A DNA stretch of 23,317 bases, taken from NCBI GenBank assembly GCA_000969725.1, contig JXSR01S044142.1; one strand, written 5' to 3'. The notes beneath the pieces were generated by a model, which did not search any database, was not told the DNA's origin, and was given only the letters and a program-made list of their open reading frames with translations. Origin of the DNA: Ophiothrix spiculata. Lineage: Eukaryota > Echinodermata > Ophiuroidea > Amphilepidida > Ophiotrichidae. Positions 10,668 through 20,687 of the stretch are shown here, in pieces; within the stretch, counting starts at the first letter, position 1, and every line of letters starts with the position of its first letter. The position numbers and the translations under genes were made by a program.

Positions 10668-10912
10668 GCGTAGCCAGGATTGCGTACCCCGGGGTGCGCA
10701 ATAATCCTAGTCCAAAACGGTGACAGATCCAGGGGTCACTAGGGGCACCTGCCTATATCGGACGGGTCACCAAATGTATTATTAGCAGTAATTAGGACTA
10801 CTGCGCCCATTTTTCGCTGTCTTCCCACTGTTTTTACTTTTATCTTTATCCCATTTGTTTTTGGTTTAGACCCCGGGGTGCACGCGCCCCTTCTGCACCC
10901 CCTGGCTACCCC
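10668..10912. mobile_element. MITE-like element with short terminal inverted repeats (GTAGCCAGG type)
   Basis: The left end reads GCGTAGCCAGGATTGCG and the right end, reverse complemented, reads GGGGTAGCCAGGGGGTGC. CCCCGGGGTGC occurs near both ends in the same orientation (about 10687 and 10871). The 245-bp body is GC-richer than the surroundings. No open frame or clear target duplication. Confidence 0.55.
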
Positions 10913-11212
10913 AATGGATTAGAATTGATCACTGAACACAATATAAATGAAAGAAAAATGCAAAAAATCAAAATGACAAATTTACTTTTTCGGGGTCAAA
11001 AATCCAAAATTACCATATTAGAGTATGGATTGAGTAACTTAAAGGGCAATTCATGATCCACTTTTCAGCCTCAAGGTCACCCATTGTGCAGTTGCTGTCC
11101 GTTTCTCCTATACACGGCACACACAACTCACACAATTAGACCGTGACCTCTGCTGACTGCACTGTGTTGAAGGTATAGGGACTCTCCTTTACACAGTCGT
11201 AATTACAATTCG

Positions 11213-11699
11213 TCGGTCCCACGGCAAGACCTCGTATCTCCAAAAAGTAAAATGTTCAGAAACTGCAAAAATGTTTCTGGCCTTGAAATATTCTACTTAA
11301 ATTACTATCGTTTTGGCCTAAAAGCTATATATTTATTACAGTTTTGAAATGGTTATTATCATTGTGGTAATCATGAAGGTATTTATAGGTTTTAAGCAAG
11401 AAAAGTCACAAAAAATGCAGTTTTTATGTGAGTTGCGAGGTTTTTGCACCAAAAAAGAACATTATAAACATTATAATGTTATTATATTTCTTTTGCAAAA
11501 CCTCATATGTCTGAGAAAAGATACGAGGTTTTATCATGAGAATATCAGAAGCTTGGAAAATTGGGTCACCAGGGGGTTTAGGATGAAGATTGGCTTACAA
11601 GGTTTTAGTCACAACAAAGTGTGACTTCTCGTCTACAAAATGGTACCAAATACTCATTTTGACCAAAATGTGAGATACAAGGTTTTGTCGTGGGGTCGA
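11213..11699. mobile_element. Inverted-repeat element with an iterated GATACRAGGTTTTGTCGTG motif
   Basis: The left arm (11213-11240) and right arm (11672-11699) pair over 28 positions with five mismatches; both carry CCCACG and GTATCTC. Variants of the arm core recur inside: GCGAGGTTTTTGCACC (about 11438), CAAAACCTCATAT in reverse (about 11498), ATACGAGGTTTTATCATGAG (about 11521) and TACAAGGTTTTAGTCAC (about 11596). Iterated sub-terminal motifs are typical of transposase-binding sites, though the function here is inference. The open frame at 11349-11624 is AT-rich and unrecognised. Confidence 0.5.
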
Positions 11700-11839
11700 C
11701 TAATTTTATGTACACTGACTATACCGTAGTTGGCACATCAATTCTTCATAATATAATTCCCAATATCCCTGATTTTTATGCAATTCTAAAATAAAATTTT
11801 GTGCGAACAGGGTATTTTCCTCATGTTGAAACCAGCAGT

Positions 11840-12464
11840 NNNNNNNNNNNNNNNNNNNNNNNNNNNNNNNNNNNNNNNNNNNNNNNNNNNNNNNNNNNNN
11901 NNNNNNNNNNNNNNNNNNNNNNNNNNNNNNNNNNNNNNNNNNNNNNNNNNNNNNNNNNNNNNNNNNNNNNNNNNNNNNNNNNNNNNNNNNNNNNNNNNNN
12001 NNNNNNNNNNNNNNNNNNNNNNNNNNNNNNNNNNNNNNNNNNNNNNNNNNNNNNNNNNNNNNNNNNNNNNNNNNNNNNNNNNNNNNNNNNNNNNNNNNNN
12101 NNNNNNNNNNNNNNNNNNNNNNNNNNNNNNNNNNNNNNNNNNNNNNNNNNNNNNNNNNNNNNNNNNNNNNNNNNNNNNNNNNNNNNNNNNNNNNNNNNNN
12201 NNNNNNNNNNNNNNNNNNNNNNNNNNNNNNNNNNNNNNNNNNNNNNNNNNNNNNNNNNNNNNNNNNNNNNNNNNNNNNNNNNNNNNNNNNNNNNNNNNNN
12301 NNNNNNNNNNNNNNNNNNNNNNNNNNNNNNNNNNNNNNNNNNNNNNNNNNNNNNNNNNNNNNNNNNNNNNNNNNNNNNNNNNNNNNNNNNNNNNNNNNNN
12401 NNNNNNNNNNNNNNNNNNNNNNNNNNNNNNNNNNNNNNNNNNNNNNNNNNNNNNNNNNNNNNNN
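11840..12464. other. Assembly gap (625 N)
   Basis: Run of undetermined bases. The two long frames that appear to cross it are artefacts. It lies inside the interrupted repeat at 11038-12548, so it was probably caused by repeat collapse. Confidence 0.99.
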
Positions 12465-12548
12465 TATTTATGTTGTACTCTTCTCTGTATTTATCCAGAA
12501 AAAAGGTAGGATCAATGTCACATCAGAATCATGAATTGCACCTTTAAG

Positions 12549-12996
12549 TGATGCTTTCCAAAATCTGTTTGGTTAGTTGAGGTGCCAAAGAAACAAAGAG
12601 CAGAATTAATTTTTTGCCTTAAAATATAGTTTTTACAATGTAAAAATTGTAAATGAAATCCATTTTTTTTTTCATTTGCGCCTCCAAATGACGGTATTTG
12701 ATTACAGAATTCAGAAAGTATCATTTTAATCCAGTACTCAACCCTTACTTTAGGACCCCATTTTTTTTAGGGGGGGGGGGGGTGTTACCCACACATTTTT
12801 TTTTTTGCATTTTCTCTTTCATATATTGTGTTCACTGATCATGATCATTTAAAGTATTATATGCCATAGATGATTCTATACTTCATGTTGGATTTGACAA
12901 ATCTGAATTTTTCCCTAGATTTTGAACCAAAATTTGATTAAATTTTCTAAATATTCAACATTTTAATTATAAGTAGTAGAACATCTTCTCAAGTAC
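12549..12996. other. Non-coding stretch with a poly-G run
   Basis: It contains a 13-G homopolymer (12770-12782) framed by T runs, preceded by CCAGTACTCAACCC, an arrangement like the other G-run/GTACTCA repeats in the window. No exon seen. Confidence 0.45.
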
Positions 12997-13436
12997 ATAT
13001 GTGACCCGCCATATCGAAAGGTACCTTAAGGTTGGCATAGTATATTACGAGATACGGGCCATTGAAGCTAAGCATTGTAAAAAATCACTAATCACTAATT
13101 TCATCAGAAACGTTACCCTTGAAGTGTGTTCATATTAATCAGGATCCAAAATTCAGAACGTAAGAAAAATGTGTTAAAAACAAGATAAAAATTCTCTCTT
13201 CAATCAAGTTTTACTCAGTACAAAAACTTTATACTCGATTTTCTCAGAACTATAGTTTTCTGAATTAATTAGCCCAATGCCTTTTACCAAGTTGGATGAA
13301 ACTTTGCAATGGAACATCCAATAACCAAAAGCAAGGTGTCATTTAAAGCTTAAAAGTTCAGCTTTTAGATGAGATCAAAAAATCATTTTTGATTTTGGAA
13401 CCCTTAAGGTACCTTTCGATATGACGGGTCACATAT
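12997..13436. mobile_element. MITE, about 440 bp, with about 32-bp terminal inverted repeats
   Basis: The left end reads GTGACCCGCCATATCGAAAG then GTACCTTAAGG (13001-13031). The right end (13401-13432) is the reverse complement with one substitution in the ACCCG(C/T)CATATC block and a one-base offset at the inner end. AT-rich ATAT flanks both ends and may include the target duplication. The interior is non-coding. It holds CAAGGTGTCATTTAAAGCTT, close to a motif in the element at 3240-4155. Confidence 0.8.
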
Positions 13437-13904
13437 ATCAAAGAAAATCATTTGGTTTTATTTGTCTAACTCGCTCTTATGCTTTTGGTTTGTTGCCCAC
13501 ATCCAAACCATATTTTGAATATTGGTCGGGCACATAGAAAACTTGTCAAAATTGTTGTTTAGGGTGACTTCATTGAGAAATCTTGTCTTATGGTGATTTT
13601 ATACAACTTTTATGAGAAAACATTAATTTTAAGGCAATTTTAAGAGCCTGGTTAATCCAAAATCATAGTTTATACAGGACCAAATTTTGTGTATGATATA
13701 AACCTCTGAATAAATAAAGTTAATCCCAGGTCTCAGGATATATATACTCAAGAACCCCTACCCCGGTTTATTAAAAGATAGAATTCATGTGGCATAAAAT
13801 TGTTGCTTCAATGAATAATTGATTAAAACTATCCCCAACTTGATGAATGGATTGGGATGCCAAGGATTTCTAAGCAGTTGTGAGGCTGTGATGTTTGATA
13901 TACA
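13437..13904. other. Non-coding stretch before exon B
   Basis: AT-rich sequence upstream of the exon B acceptor. No additional exon or repeat structure is evident. Confidence 0.4.
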
Positions 13905-13957
13905 GTCAGTCTCTGCACTTACAATTAGGACGTGGTGTTGTCATAGCACTATTACAG

Positions 13958-14045
13958 GTTTGGATAAGCTTAGCCTAGCCCAGGAGCGTTCATTGCTTTT
14001 GAAAAGGAATTGGATGCTAAATTCACACAGAGACCTGGTTGAAAG
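13958..14045 (+). CDS. Internal exon B, probably of the same gene as exon A
   Basis: This 88-nt exon lies between an acceptor ending CACTATTACAG and a consensus donor, GTAAGTTT, at 14046. It enters in phase 1 and leaves in phase 2. It supplies 28 complete codons, including LAQERSLLLKRNW, and looks like an amphipathic helix rich in Leu, Arg and Lys. Exon A ends one base into a codon and this exon supplies the two completing bases, so the two splice without a frame break through Gly. The acceptor has only a modest pyrimidine tract. An alternative AG lies upstream (GATATACAG, near 13905) in the same open region and would give a longer exon. The next exon should start with one base completing a codon; I did not find it in the remaining 9 kb. 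Protein family not recognised. Confidence 0.6.
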
Positions 14046-15353
14046 GTAAGTTTGGTTGGTTCTTGTTTGGAAAAGTATGGTAGACAAATATAAGAAGGTT
14101 TGTTACAAATTGCAGTCTAGTCACGACTATGCTTTCTATTTGAAAATCTATTGTCTTCTTTTGGAAATTCAAGCACTGAAAATCATGTTAAAAAGAAGTG
14201 ATAAGTCCATCTAAGATTTTAGTCACAGGCCGTATGCTTTATTTACACTTGCATATTTTGACATTGTGTATATTTTGATTTTTGTGAATTGTTGAAAATA
14301 TTCTTGTCATTTGGTATTCTCTCTGTACTAGCAAGTGCAGTAACAGTTTAAGTTATAAGTAAATTACCATAGATTTTTGGATTGATTGTGGAGAAAAGTT
14401 TCAAAGTTAGCTACAGTTTGACAACTGGAACTGGCAGTGTTCATTTGTACCTGCAAAAAAGGTCTCAAAATGGTCGCTGAAGCTTGAGCTGCACCGAAAC
14501 AAAATTGAAAGCTAACTGGTTTTAGACTCCTTTTTGTTTTTACACAGATTTTTTACCTGACAATGACAATTATTGTGCACCCATTTCAAACATTTTATCT
14601 ATTTTCAGCTGTGATTCCACAAAGTGGCTTTAAAATCTTTGCTTGCCCATCGTTATCTTGTCCCAAATTTTTATTTAGATGAGATGTGATCAGATCAAAA
14701 ATAAGAATCTGTACAATCATGATAATGCTCAACTGTGTTCAACGTAATAAGATGATTTAGCTCCTTTTACAAGAGCTAATGTGTATTTGATTATAGGGTT
14801 AATATTAAGAATATTTTATTGCCTCATGCAAATATAGTATTGTTATTATTATGTTTAACTTGATATCTTCTATTGAATATATTAGGTACCTAATCTTATA
14901 ACCTCTCAGATCAAATGGAATCGTCGATACGCCCCTAAAACTTTTAATGAAGTGACACAAATATAAAAAAAATCAACTATAATTCCAAAATTTGAGGTGA
15001 ATCAGACAAGCCATTTTTGAGACATTGCTATATAAACTTAAAGATTTTTATATTATAATATTGGCCAATATTTTCCCAATATTAATGGATAAACTTTCAA
15101 ACTACTTTTTATCTTTCAGAATTTTCACTTTAAACTTCATATTCATGACCTGAAGTTTTCAAATATAATGTCCTCTCTCATCTGATTTGCATATCTGCTA
15201 AATCAATACATCTTTTGTAAAATGCTATTTAATCATGCAAATACTCTTTAGATGTATTATCTAATTCAATTAGATTTTCAGAGGAAACTAAAATATTTGA
15301 CTTGTAACAGTCATCAAAGTGGATGATTTTTGAATGATTGCATTTTGATTAAC
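14046..15353. other. Start of the intron after exon B; nothing recognised
   Basis: Begins with donor GTAAGT. AT-rich, with no coding exon, RNA gene or paired inverted repeat identified. Confidence 0.4.
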
Positions 15354-15533
15354 TAGTCAGGGATGCCAGTTTTCAGGCAATTGCCTGAATTCAGGCTTTT
15401 CTGTTGTCAATTGCCTGAATTCAGGCTCTTCTGTTGTCAAAATTTACACTGTTTTATTCATTTTCAGCCTATTTTTGGACATTTTACACAATTTTCAGGC
15501 CTTAACACGTTTTGTCACTGGCATCCCTGACTA
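15354..15533. mobile_element. Small MITE, 180 bp, with a 30-bp internal tandem duplication
   Basis: The ends TAGTCAGGGATGCCAGT (15354-15370) and ACTGGCATCCCTGACTA (15517-15533) are exact reverse complements. TA, or CTA, sits at both ends as the likely target duplication. Just inside the left end, a 30-bp unit (15381-15410) is repeated directly at 15411-15440 with one difference. It contains CCTGAATTCAGG, itself a perfect palindrome. Non-coding. Confidence 0.85.
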
Positions 15534-15793
15534 GATTTGTCCTTTGTTATTACCATGTTCGATTTGTACATTTTTGAGAATTGATCCTGATTAACATGAT
15601 TTCATTTGATTGATGACTTTGTTAGAAATGATTGATTATTCCAGTCATGCAATTAAGTAGATTTTAAATAGATAATCTTGGTTTTAATGACACGATTTAA
15701 CCCCATCTGTGACTAATCCCTTATAATTATTGTTAATAAGTATGAGGAAGTTTCAATTCAGTCTCTGAACTTGGTTGTTTTCAAAACTAAAGC

Positions 15794-16010
15794 CTGGGGG
15801 CACTGACCTAGAGAGATGATATGGGTGTGTGCAGGCCTCAAGACCCCCTTTTCACACCTTGTCTGCCGCTCCCTAAACCCCCATTTTGCACAACCTTTAG
15901 TTCGCAAGCCTTATTTTCAAATATTTTCAGTTCCCTAGCCTCATTTTTTGAAATTTAGTTCCCAAGACCCCCATTTTAAGTAAATTGCTTCCAGAGCCCA
16001 AAAAATTACT
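15794..16010 (+). repeat. G-run-led repeat with a diverged minisatellite (about 30-34 bp unit)
   Basis: GGGGGCACTGACC at about 15796 is followed from 15838 by about six loosely repeated units of the form TTCCCAAGACCCCCATTTT plus an AT-rich tail: CAAGACCCCCTTTT, CTAAACCCCCATTTT, GCAAGCCTTATTTT, CCTAGCCTCATTTTT, CCAAGACCCCCATTTT, CCAGAGCCC. The units are strongly diverged, so this is an old array. Confidence 0.6.
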
Positions 16011-16160
16011 TTTGAAGAGTCATTTCTATCTAAGCATCCATCCAGTATACATCTTCATTCCATCATACATCAACGTTTCAACACTGATTGAGTTATTAAA
16101 ATAGTTAATAAAGTTTATATAGTGTTTTCTTTTGTAAGCTAGCCCCTTTTCATCTTATTT

Positions 16161-16175
16161 CAATTCAATTCAATT
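16161..16175. repeat. Short (CAATT)n microsatellite
   Basis: Three CAATT units, followed by T-rich sequence. Confidence 0.7.
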
Positions 16176-16357
16176 TTATTTCTACATTTCTCAAGTCACA
16201 ATTATGCAATCATAGAACAATTCTCAAATTATATGAATGATATATATGTGGACTGCTCTGGCAAAATGAAAGGAAAGTCGCAAATGAACTTTTTGAATAA
16301 ATGGCATCTAAAGTAAAAATAGGGTGAAAAAGTCAAATTTTGTTTTTTGACATAAAA

Positions 16358-17371
16358 CTAAGCTTGTATTAGGCCAACAACAAAAAAGAACTCTGTCTCA
16401 GGTTCCTTAGGCCCAAAACCCTAAGTGTTACGCGTTTTGTTTTTTTTAGTCAAAAAAGGCTATGCGCACGCGGAAATCTTTTTTTATTGCATTTTAGGTC
16501 ACTATTTTCTTTCTCCTTTTTTTTTCTCTCAATGTAAGAAAAAAATAAAAAAAACAAGAAATCTCCTGAAAACCTAAAAAAAAAAAAGAAATGTGGTAAA
16601 ATTCAAATTTTTAACCCTATGCGCGCGGGAAGCTGAGACAGAGTTCTTTTTTTCTTTGGCCTTATACTGTGTATTTTCTCTTACGTTACACAGTCGGCTT
16701 TAGACAAAATTGCACCGGTTGACCGGTCCACGATCGAGCTTCGATTGCACTCATCATGTATCCCCCCATAAGTCCCGATCGACGGTTGAAATAGTAATAT
16801 TTGTTTCCATATTGTATTGCATGATTTTATACTGAGAAATATGCATCCAAATTGTTGTCATTTTGCGGTGCTTAAAAATTCCAACTAAACATCAAATAAC
16901 TGAAATAAGACTTTCATTTTGTATATTTTTCTGCCTGATCTGCTTCTTGTTTGTCGTCCATATTGTCTGACCTTTGACTGCGCCAGCTCGACTGCGCAGT
17001 TTCGATGTGTGATGGCGCTATAACGAATCTGCAACGGTGGCCAAACTTTGAAGTTTTGCGGCGAAACACAGGGAAAAAGTTCAAAGATTTGTACCGTATT
17101 GGTGATTGATTTTACGTAGTTATTGGATGTTTTTAAGGTAAATAGTTGGAAGTTTTATTGTTGGCTTCAAAAGAGGTCAATAAAATGAATTTTACATGTT
17201 TAGTGAGTTAGTAAACACACTGGTTGTAGTATAATGTGGTTTTACAAACTACAGCGTTTGTTAAAATTATTATTTTTTTTGGTTTTACGTGTTTTCGTCT
17301 ACCGCATATTTCTTACGTAACATGAGTCTTGCGTCCGTGTAATGGTTCAACCGTGTTTCGTTTACAACCTT
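16358..17371. other. 1,014-bp segment present in copy 1 only, flanked by an 8-bp direct repeat
   Basis: ACATAAAA occurs at 16350-16357 and again at 17372-17379, and copy 2 has a single ACATAAAA at the junction. This fits insertion of a foreign element with an 8-bp target duplication (the length made by hAT-type elements), or a deletion in copy 2 between two short repeats. The segment ends are not inverted repeats of each other, which weakens the simple hAT reading. It contains the hairpin element at 16367-16666 and a CpG-richer region. Confidence 0.55.
16367..16666. mobile_element. Foldback MITE, 300 bp, nested within element copy 1
   Basis: The left arm is TATTAGGCCAACAAC then AAAAAAGAACTCTGTCTCAG. 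The right arm (16633-16666) reverse complements to TATAAGGCCAAAG then the same AAAAAAAGAACTCTGTCTCAG. Terminal TA on both sides suggests TA insertion. Inside, CTATGCGC is repeated in direct orientation (about 16460 and 16618) and there are long A and T homopolymers. Non-coding. Confidence 0.75.
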
Positions 17372-17694
17372 ACATAAAATGCCTTCATTCATAAATGTTC
17401 ACCTATAAGTTACTAAAGTTTTAAAGGTCAACGTTACCAGGAAGTGCAATTATTCACGGTTAATTGATCATGTTGCTATTATACACTGTAGTAATCAGTA
17501 TCTTTGAAATCGATGTGCAGCTAACTTTTGTTGCAATATATTTAGTGGACTGCTTTGGATTTCGAACTCTAATGAAGAATGGAGAAAGGAAGAGTGACAT
17601 ATTATATATCATTCAAAAGCGATTATAAGAGAATGAAAATATGTCATAAACTCAATTTTGAAATTTGCGACTTTCCTCTCATTTTACCAGAGCA

Positions 17695-18726
17695 CTTATA
17701 TACAAATAATATAAGACCAATTTAATAGATTATGACATGACAATACTATTATACAATATCAATTTGATCTACACATGGTATATATAAAAATTGAATAAAC
17801 TAGTAATTCACAACAAGAGTAGCTAAAGTTGAGAATCAAATTACTGCTTAATGGAATTTGAACGGGTAGCCCAATAAACTCTAGAAGAAGCTTTTAGTCT
17901 GGCCCACTGACAATGAGATATATACTGGGAAAATGGCTCTGGGATTACGGCACAAAACTATGCAAAACATGGAAGACAAGACAAGATGGACAGACACTTT
18001 AAAAAATGCTTGTTAATCTGAAGAACTGAACATTTGAGAAGGCAATATTTTCGGGATGTGCACTGAGATTCTGGAGGGACCCTGATTTTTTTTACTGATG
18101 ATGCTTATTTGGTAAATTTTGGTTCCACTGATCTTAATCTTATAAGCTAGATTAACCTTAATTTAGTTAAATTTGAGGTTGATGTTAATTATTTATTTTG
18201 AGTTTTAAAAAAAGGTTTAGTTCGCATTCATTTATCTTGTTTGATTTTATTCTTTATAATTTAGTTTAAGATATAGTTTGAATATATCATCTTATTTTTG
18301 ATACTTAAGATGTTAAGAGAACTATTTCTGAAAGTTCCATTATTCTATCAAAAAAATCTAAACATAATTTGTGTGACATGAATGTTTGCAATTATCCTGA
18401 CATTTCATTTCAAATATTTCACCTAATGTTTTCATTTCAGTTGACTAGATGTTGTATAATCTCTCTCCATTTGATATAACCTCTCATGACAGGTATCACC
18501 CTGGGATGAAAACAGACTTTTGTGTTAATTATTAAACACACGAACGCATCATTTTTTGAAGTAACCTGCCATTTATGAACCATTTGCAATGCATCATAGA
18601 GTCAGTGGGGCATTGATATTGCTTTCAAATAGAGACGGAGAGTGGCTTGCTATTTGAGGAAGTCGGAACGTGTAGAATATTATCACTGATTGCAAGACAA
18701 GCTCTTTGAACTCTGGACGCTTGGCT
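17695..18726. other. AT-rich non-coding stretch
   Basis: No exon, RNA gene or paired terminal repeat is visible. Confidence 0.4.
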
Positions 18727-18786
18727 TAAATACCTTAAAGGTATTACTTTAGATGATAAATACCTTAAAGGTATTACTTAAGATTT
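18727..18786 (+). repeat. Tandem pair of 30-bp units, each holding a perfect palindrome
   Basis: TAAATACCTTAAAGGTATTA starts at 18727 and again at 18757. The core AATACCTTAAAGGTATT is a perfect 17-bp palindrome around a central A. The four half-sites could bind a dimeric protein or form cruciforms, but no function is shown. Confidence 0.75.
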
Positions 18787-20181
18787 TCATCAGTTTGGAA
18801 TTTTGCCGGTTGATCTTATTATTATTGATTTGTTGAGATAATAAAAGTCAGAACTTTGTTTGTCCTAAATCAATTTGAATGGTTAAAATTTTGTATTTTG
18901 ACATTATATATAGGGAGGAATGAATAAAACTAAGTAAAAACTATTAGTTTCTTGTCACGATGATAAAAGAAGAAATGGGTTTTTTTACCAATACATAAAT
19001 GAAAAAGAAAAGATGAAATTTCAACTGATTTTCAAAACTGTGACCTTTTCTGGTCTTATATAAAGCAAAGCGTTGAAATTATGAACATGTAAAAACAGTT
19101 TTACATTCATTATTCTGACAGACAAATATTAATTCAATGACAGTGTTTCAAGAAATGAATTATTGATTTCTGAAAAATCACATTTTTAGAAAGCTTATAA
19201 CTAATATCCATTTCCATTCTTGGTGAACTCGAACATTTATAGTAAAACAGACAATTATTTGTGATTTGAATTATCTGGAGAAAGACAAATTCAGTGGTAG
19301 TGTTACTGGAAATAAATTCTTATATTCTTAAAATGTAAACTTCTTTTTTACTAACAATATATATTTATTGAAGAGATCATGTTGTTTTAGTATATTCAAC
19401 CTCCTAAAGAATAATATTTACTTTCAAATCAACAAACGTACATTTGAGGTCTCAGACTTTGGGAAAATAGAAACACTGCTGAGAGAACCCCAAGAAATGA
19501 ATTTGTCTGAAAATTGTCTTTTTAGAGCAAGTGATGGGCCTATGATTTTGTTAATTTGTTTTGATTCTACCAACGTCTTTGATTCAAATTTAAGTTTTCA
19601 CAAGATTTCATACCCAAGTGGACCATGGCTAATGCCTTTAATAGCACCTTGTAGCACCTCTGATTATTTGCTTGTTTTGCTAATGACATTTATAATGCAG
19701 ATGACTGCAAGCAGCGTGGTAGGATACGCTGTATGGTGTGAAATGCATGCCCTATATATTCAGTCACTCAAATGTTTGCATTCTGTCCTGACCACCATTT
19801 ATTAATCAAAAATCTAGAATTGATTTTCAAAATTTCACTTTCTTTATAATATTGAGCTGAGGCTGCATGGAAATGCAAATCAGGTAGGCATAGCTGCTAA
19901 AATCACCGGATTTTTCCTTTTCTCCTTCCTACAATCCTCGCAAAAAGTCTTGGAACACCTGTGTTTATTTTAAGCTTAAATGTACCCCCGCTCCCCCGTT
20001 CAATGTTGCGGCATTGGAAATCCGCATGATTTCGGTGTCGCAACATTGAATGATGGGGAAGGGAAAAGTAGGCTATAACAACTATTCAATGGACTTATTG
20101 ATTTAGTTTTGCAGTTGTGTGCACTAAAGTGTTCCAACAACTTTTACGAAGATTGTAGCTAGACTTTATAGAGGAAAATTT
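18787..20181. other. AT-rich stretch with one long open frame of doubtful meaning
   Basis: A plus-strand frame is open from 19332 to 19805 (158 codons, no ATG at its start). It shows no recognised domain, no clear splice acceptor, and AT-driven composition. TGTTGCGGCATTGGAAATCC at about 20002 and GTGTCGCAACATTGAATGATG at about 20036 share a partly inverted core (AATGTTGCG / CGCAACATT). Otherwise nothing. Confidence 0.35.
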
Positions 20182-20256
20182 TATACAAGCATACATTGTT
20201 ATACATCTATGAAATATCATTGTTGTATAACAATGTATACAAGCATACGTTGTTAT
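20182..20256 (+). repeat. Direct repeat of 21 bp, period 54
   Basis: TATACAAGCATACATTGTTAT (20182-20202, first 20 bases are the robust part) recurs at 20236-20256 with one change (ACGTTG for ACATTG). It brackets the left 30-bp inverted arm of the composite element. Confidence 0.7.
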
Positions 20257-20321
20257 CAGGGGCGGACTGGGTTCTCAAACCTGTCGTGGCAAAAATATTA
20301 AAGCGGCCCTTTGACCATGTC

Positions 20322-20683
20322 AGCGAAGCGAGCATAGCGTGTAATGGATGGGATGGGGTCCAGGGGCCCAGTGGGGGTTCAGGGGAAGCCCCCGGAAAAT
20401 TTGGGGTTTTAAGCAAATTTACCGGTCAAATTTGGTCGGATTTAGTGAAGCAAAAATCATAGAAATATGCACAACACATGTATTCGACACGGTGCAATAT
20501 TAGCTAAGCGAGCGAATCGTGTAATGGATGGGGTCCAGGGGCCCGCCTTAGGGCCCCGGTGGGGGTTTCAGGGGGCGAAGGCCCCGGAAAACTTTGGGTT
20601 TTATGCAAATTTAGGGGTCAAAGAACGCGGACTTAGTGACTATTTTGAAGCAAAAAACAGAGAAATATGCACAACATATATGT
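20322..20683 (+). repeat. Tandem duplication of a GC-rich unit of about 160-180 bp
   Basis: Unit 1 (about 20322-20481) and unit 2 (about 20502-20683) share ordered blocks: AAGCGAGC, GTGTAATGGATGGG, GGGGTCCAGGGGCCC, GGTGGGGGTT, CCCCGGAAAA, GGGTTTTA.GCAAATTTA, GAAGCAAAAA and GAAATATGCACAACA. Unit 2 has an extra GC-rich insertion near GCCTTAGGGCCCC. The units are diverged but in the same order and orientation. Confidence 0.8.
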
Positions 20684-20687
20684 GGGT

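Larger units (their letters stand above)
11038..12548. mobile_element. Interrupted copy of the CTTAAAGGGCAATTCATGAT repeat family
   Basis: The left end (11038 to about 11083) and the right end (12465-12548) match the two ends of the complete copy at 22383-22755. On the left, CAATTCATGATCCACTTTTC is shared. On the right, CATCAGAATCATGAATTGCA is shared, preceded by similar TTTATGTTGTA text. The ends are inverted repeats of each other (CTTAAAGG..CAATTCATGAT). Here they are 1.5 kb apart against 373 bp in the complete copy. The excess includes a second inverted-repeat element (11213-11699) and an assembly gap. Confidence 0.65.
251..13957 (+). other. Inferred 13.7-kb intron between exons A and B, filled with repeats
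   Basis: The interval starts with GTAAGT and ends with TTACAG, and the flanking exons are phase compatible. It contains no further convincing plus-strand exon. It does hold at least seven inverted-repeat elements, a 625-base assembly gap and a possible minus-strand exon. Cryptic exons, or one hidden in the gap, cannot be excluded. If A and B belong to different genes, this interval would include an intergenic region. Confidence 0.45.
16254..17694. mobile_element. Element family X, copy 1 (long form, 1.44 kb)
   Basis: The terminal inverted repeats are about 32 bp. The left end is TGCTCTGGCAAAATGAAAGG then AAAGTCGCAAAT, and the right end is ATTTGCGACTTTCCTCTC then ATTTTACCAGAGCA. The outer parts align closely with copy 2 at 20688-21106 (for example AATAAATGGCATCTAAAGT, GTAATCAGTATCTTTGAAAT and GACATATTATATAT). 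Between 16358 and 17371 this copy has about 1 kb absent from copy 2. No long open frame, so it is non-autonomous or a remnant. Confidence 0.8.

Noticed and set aside
11799-12547. Long open frames of about 236-248 residues
   Set aside because: Almost entirely undetermined bases; no stop codon can appear in N.
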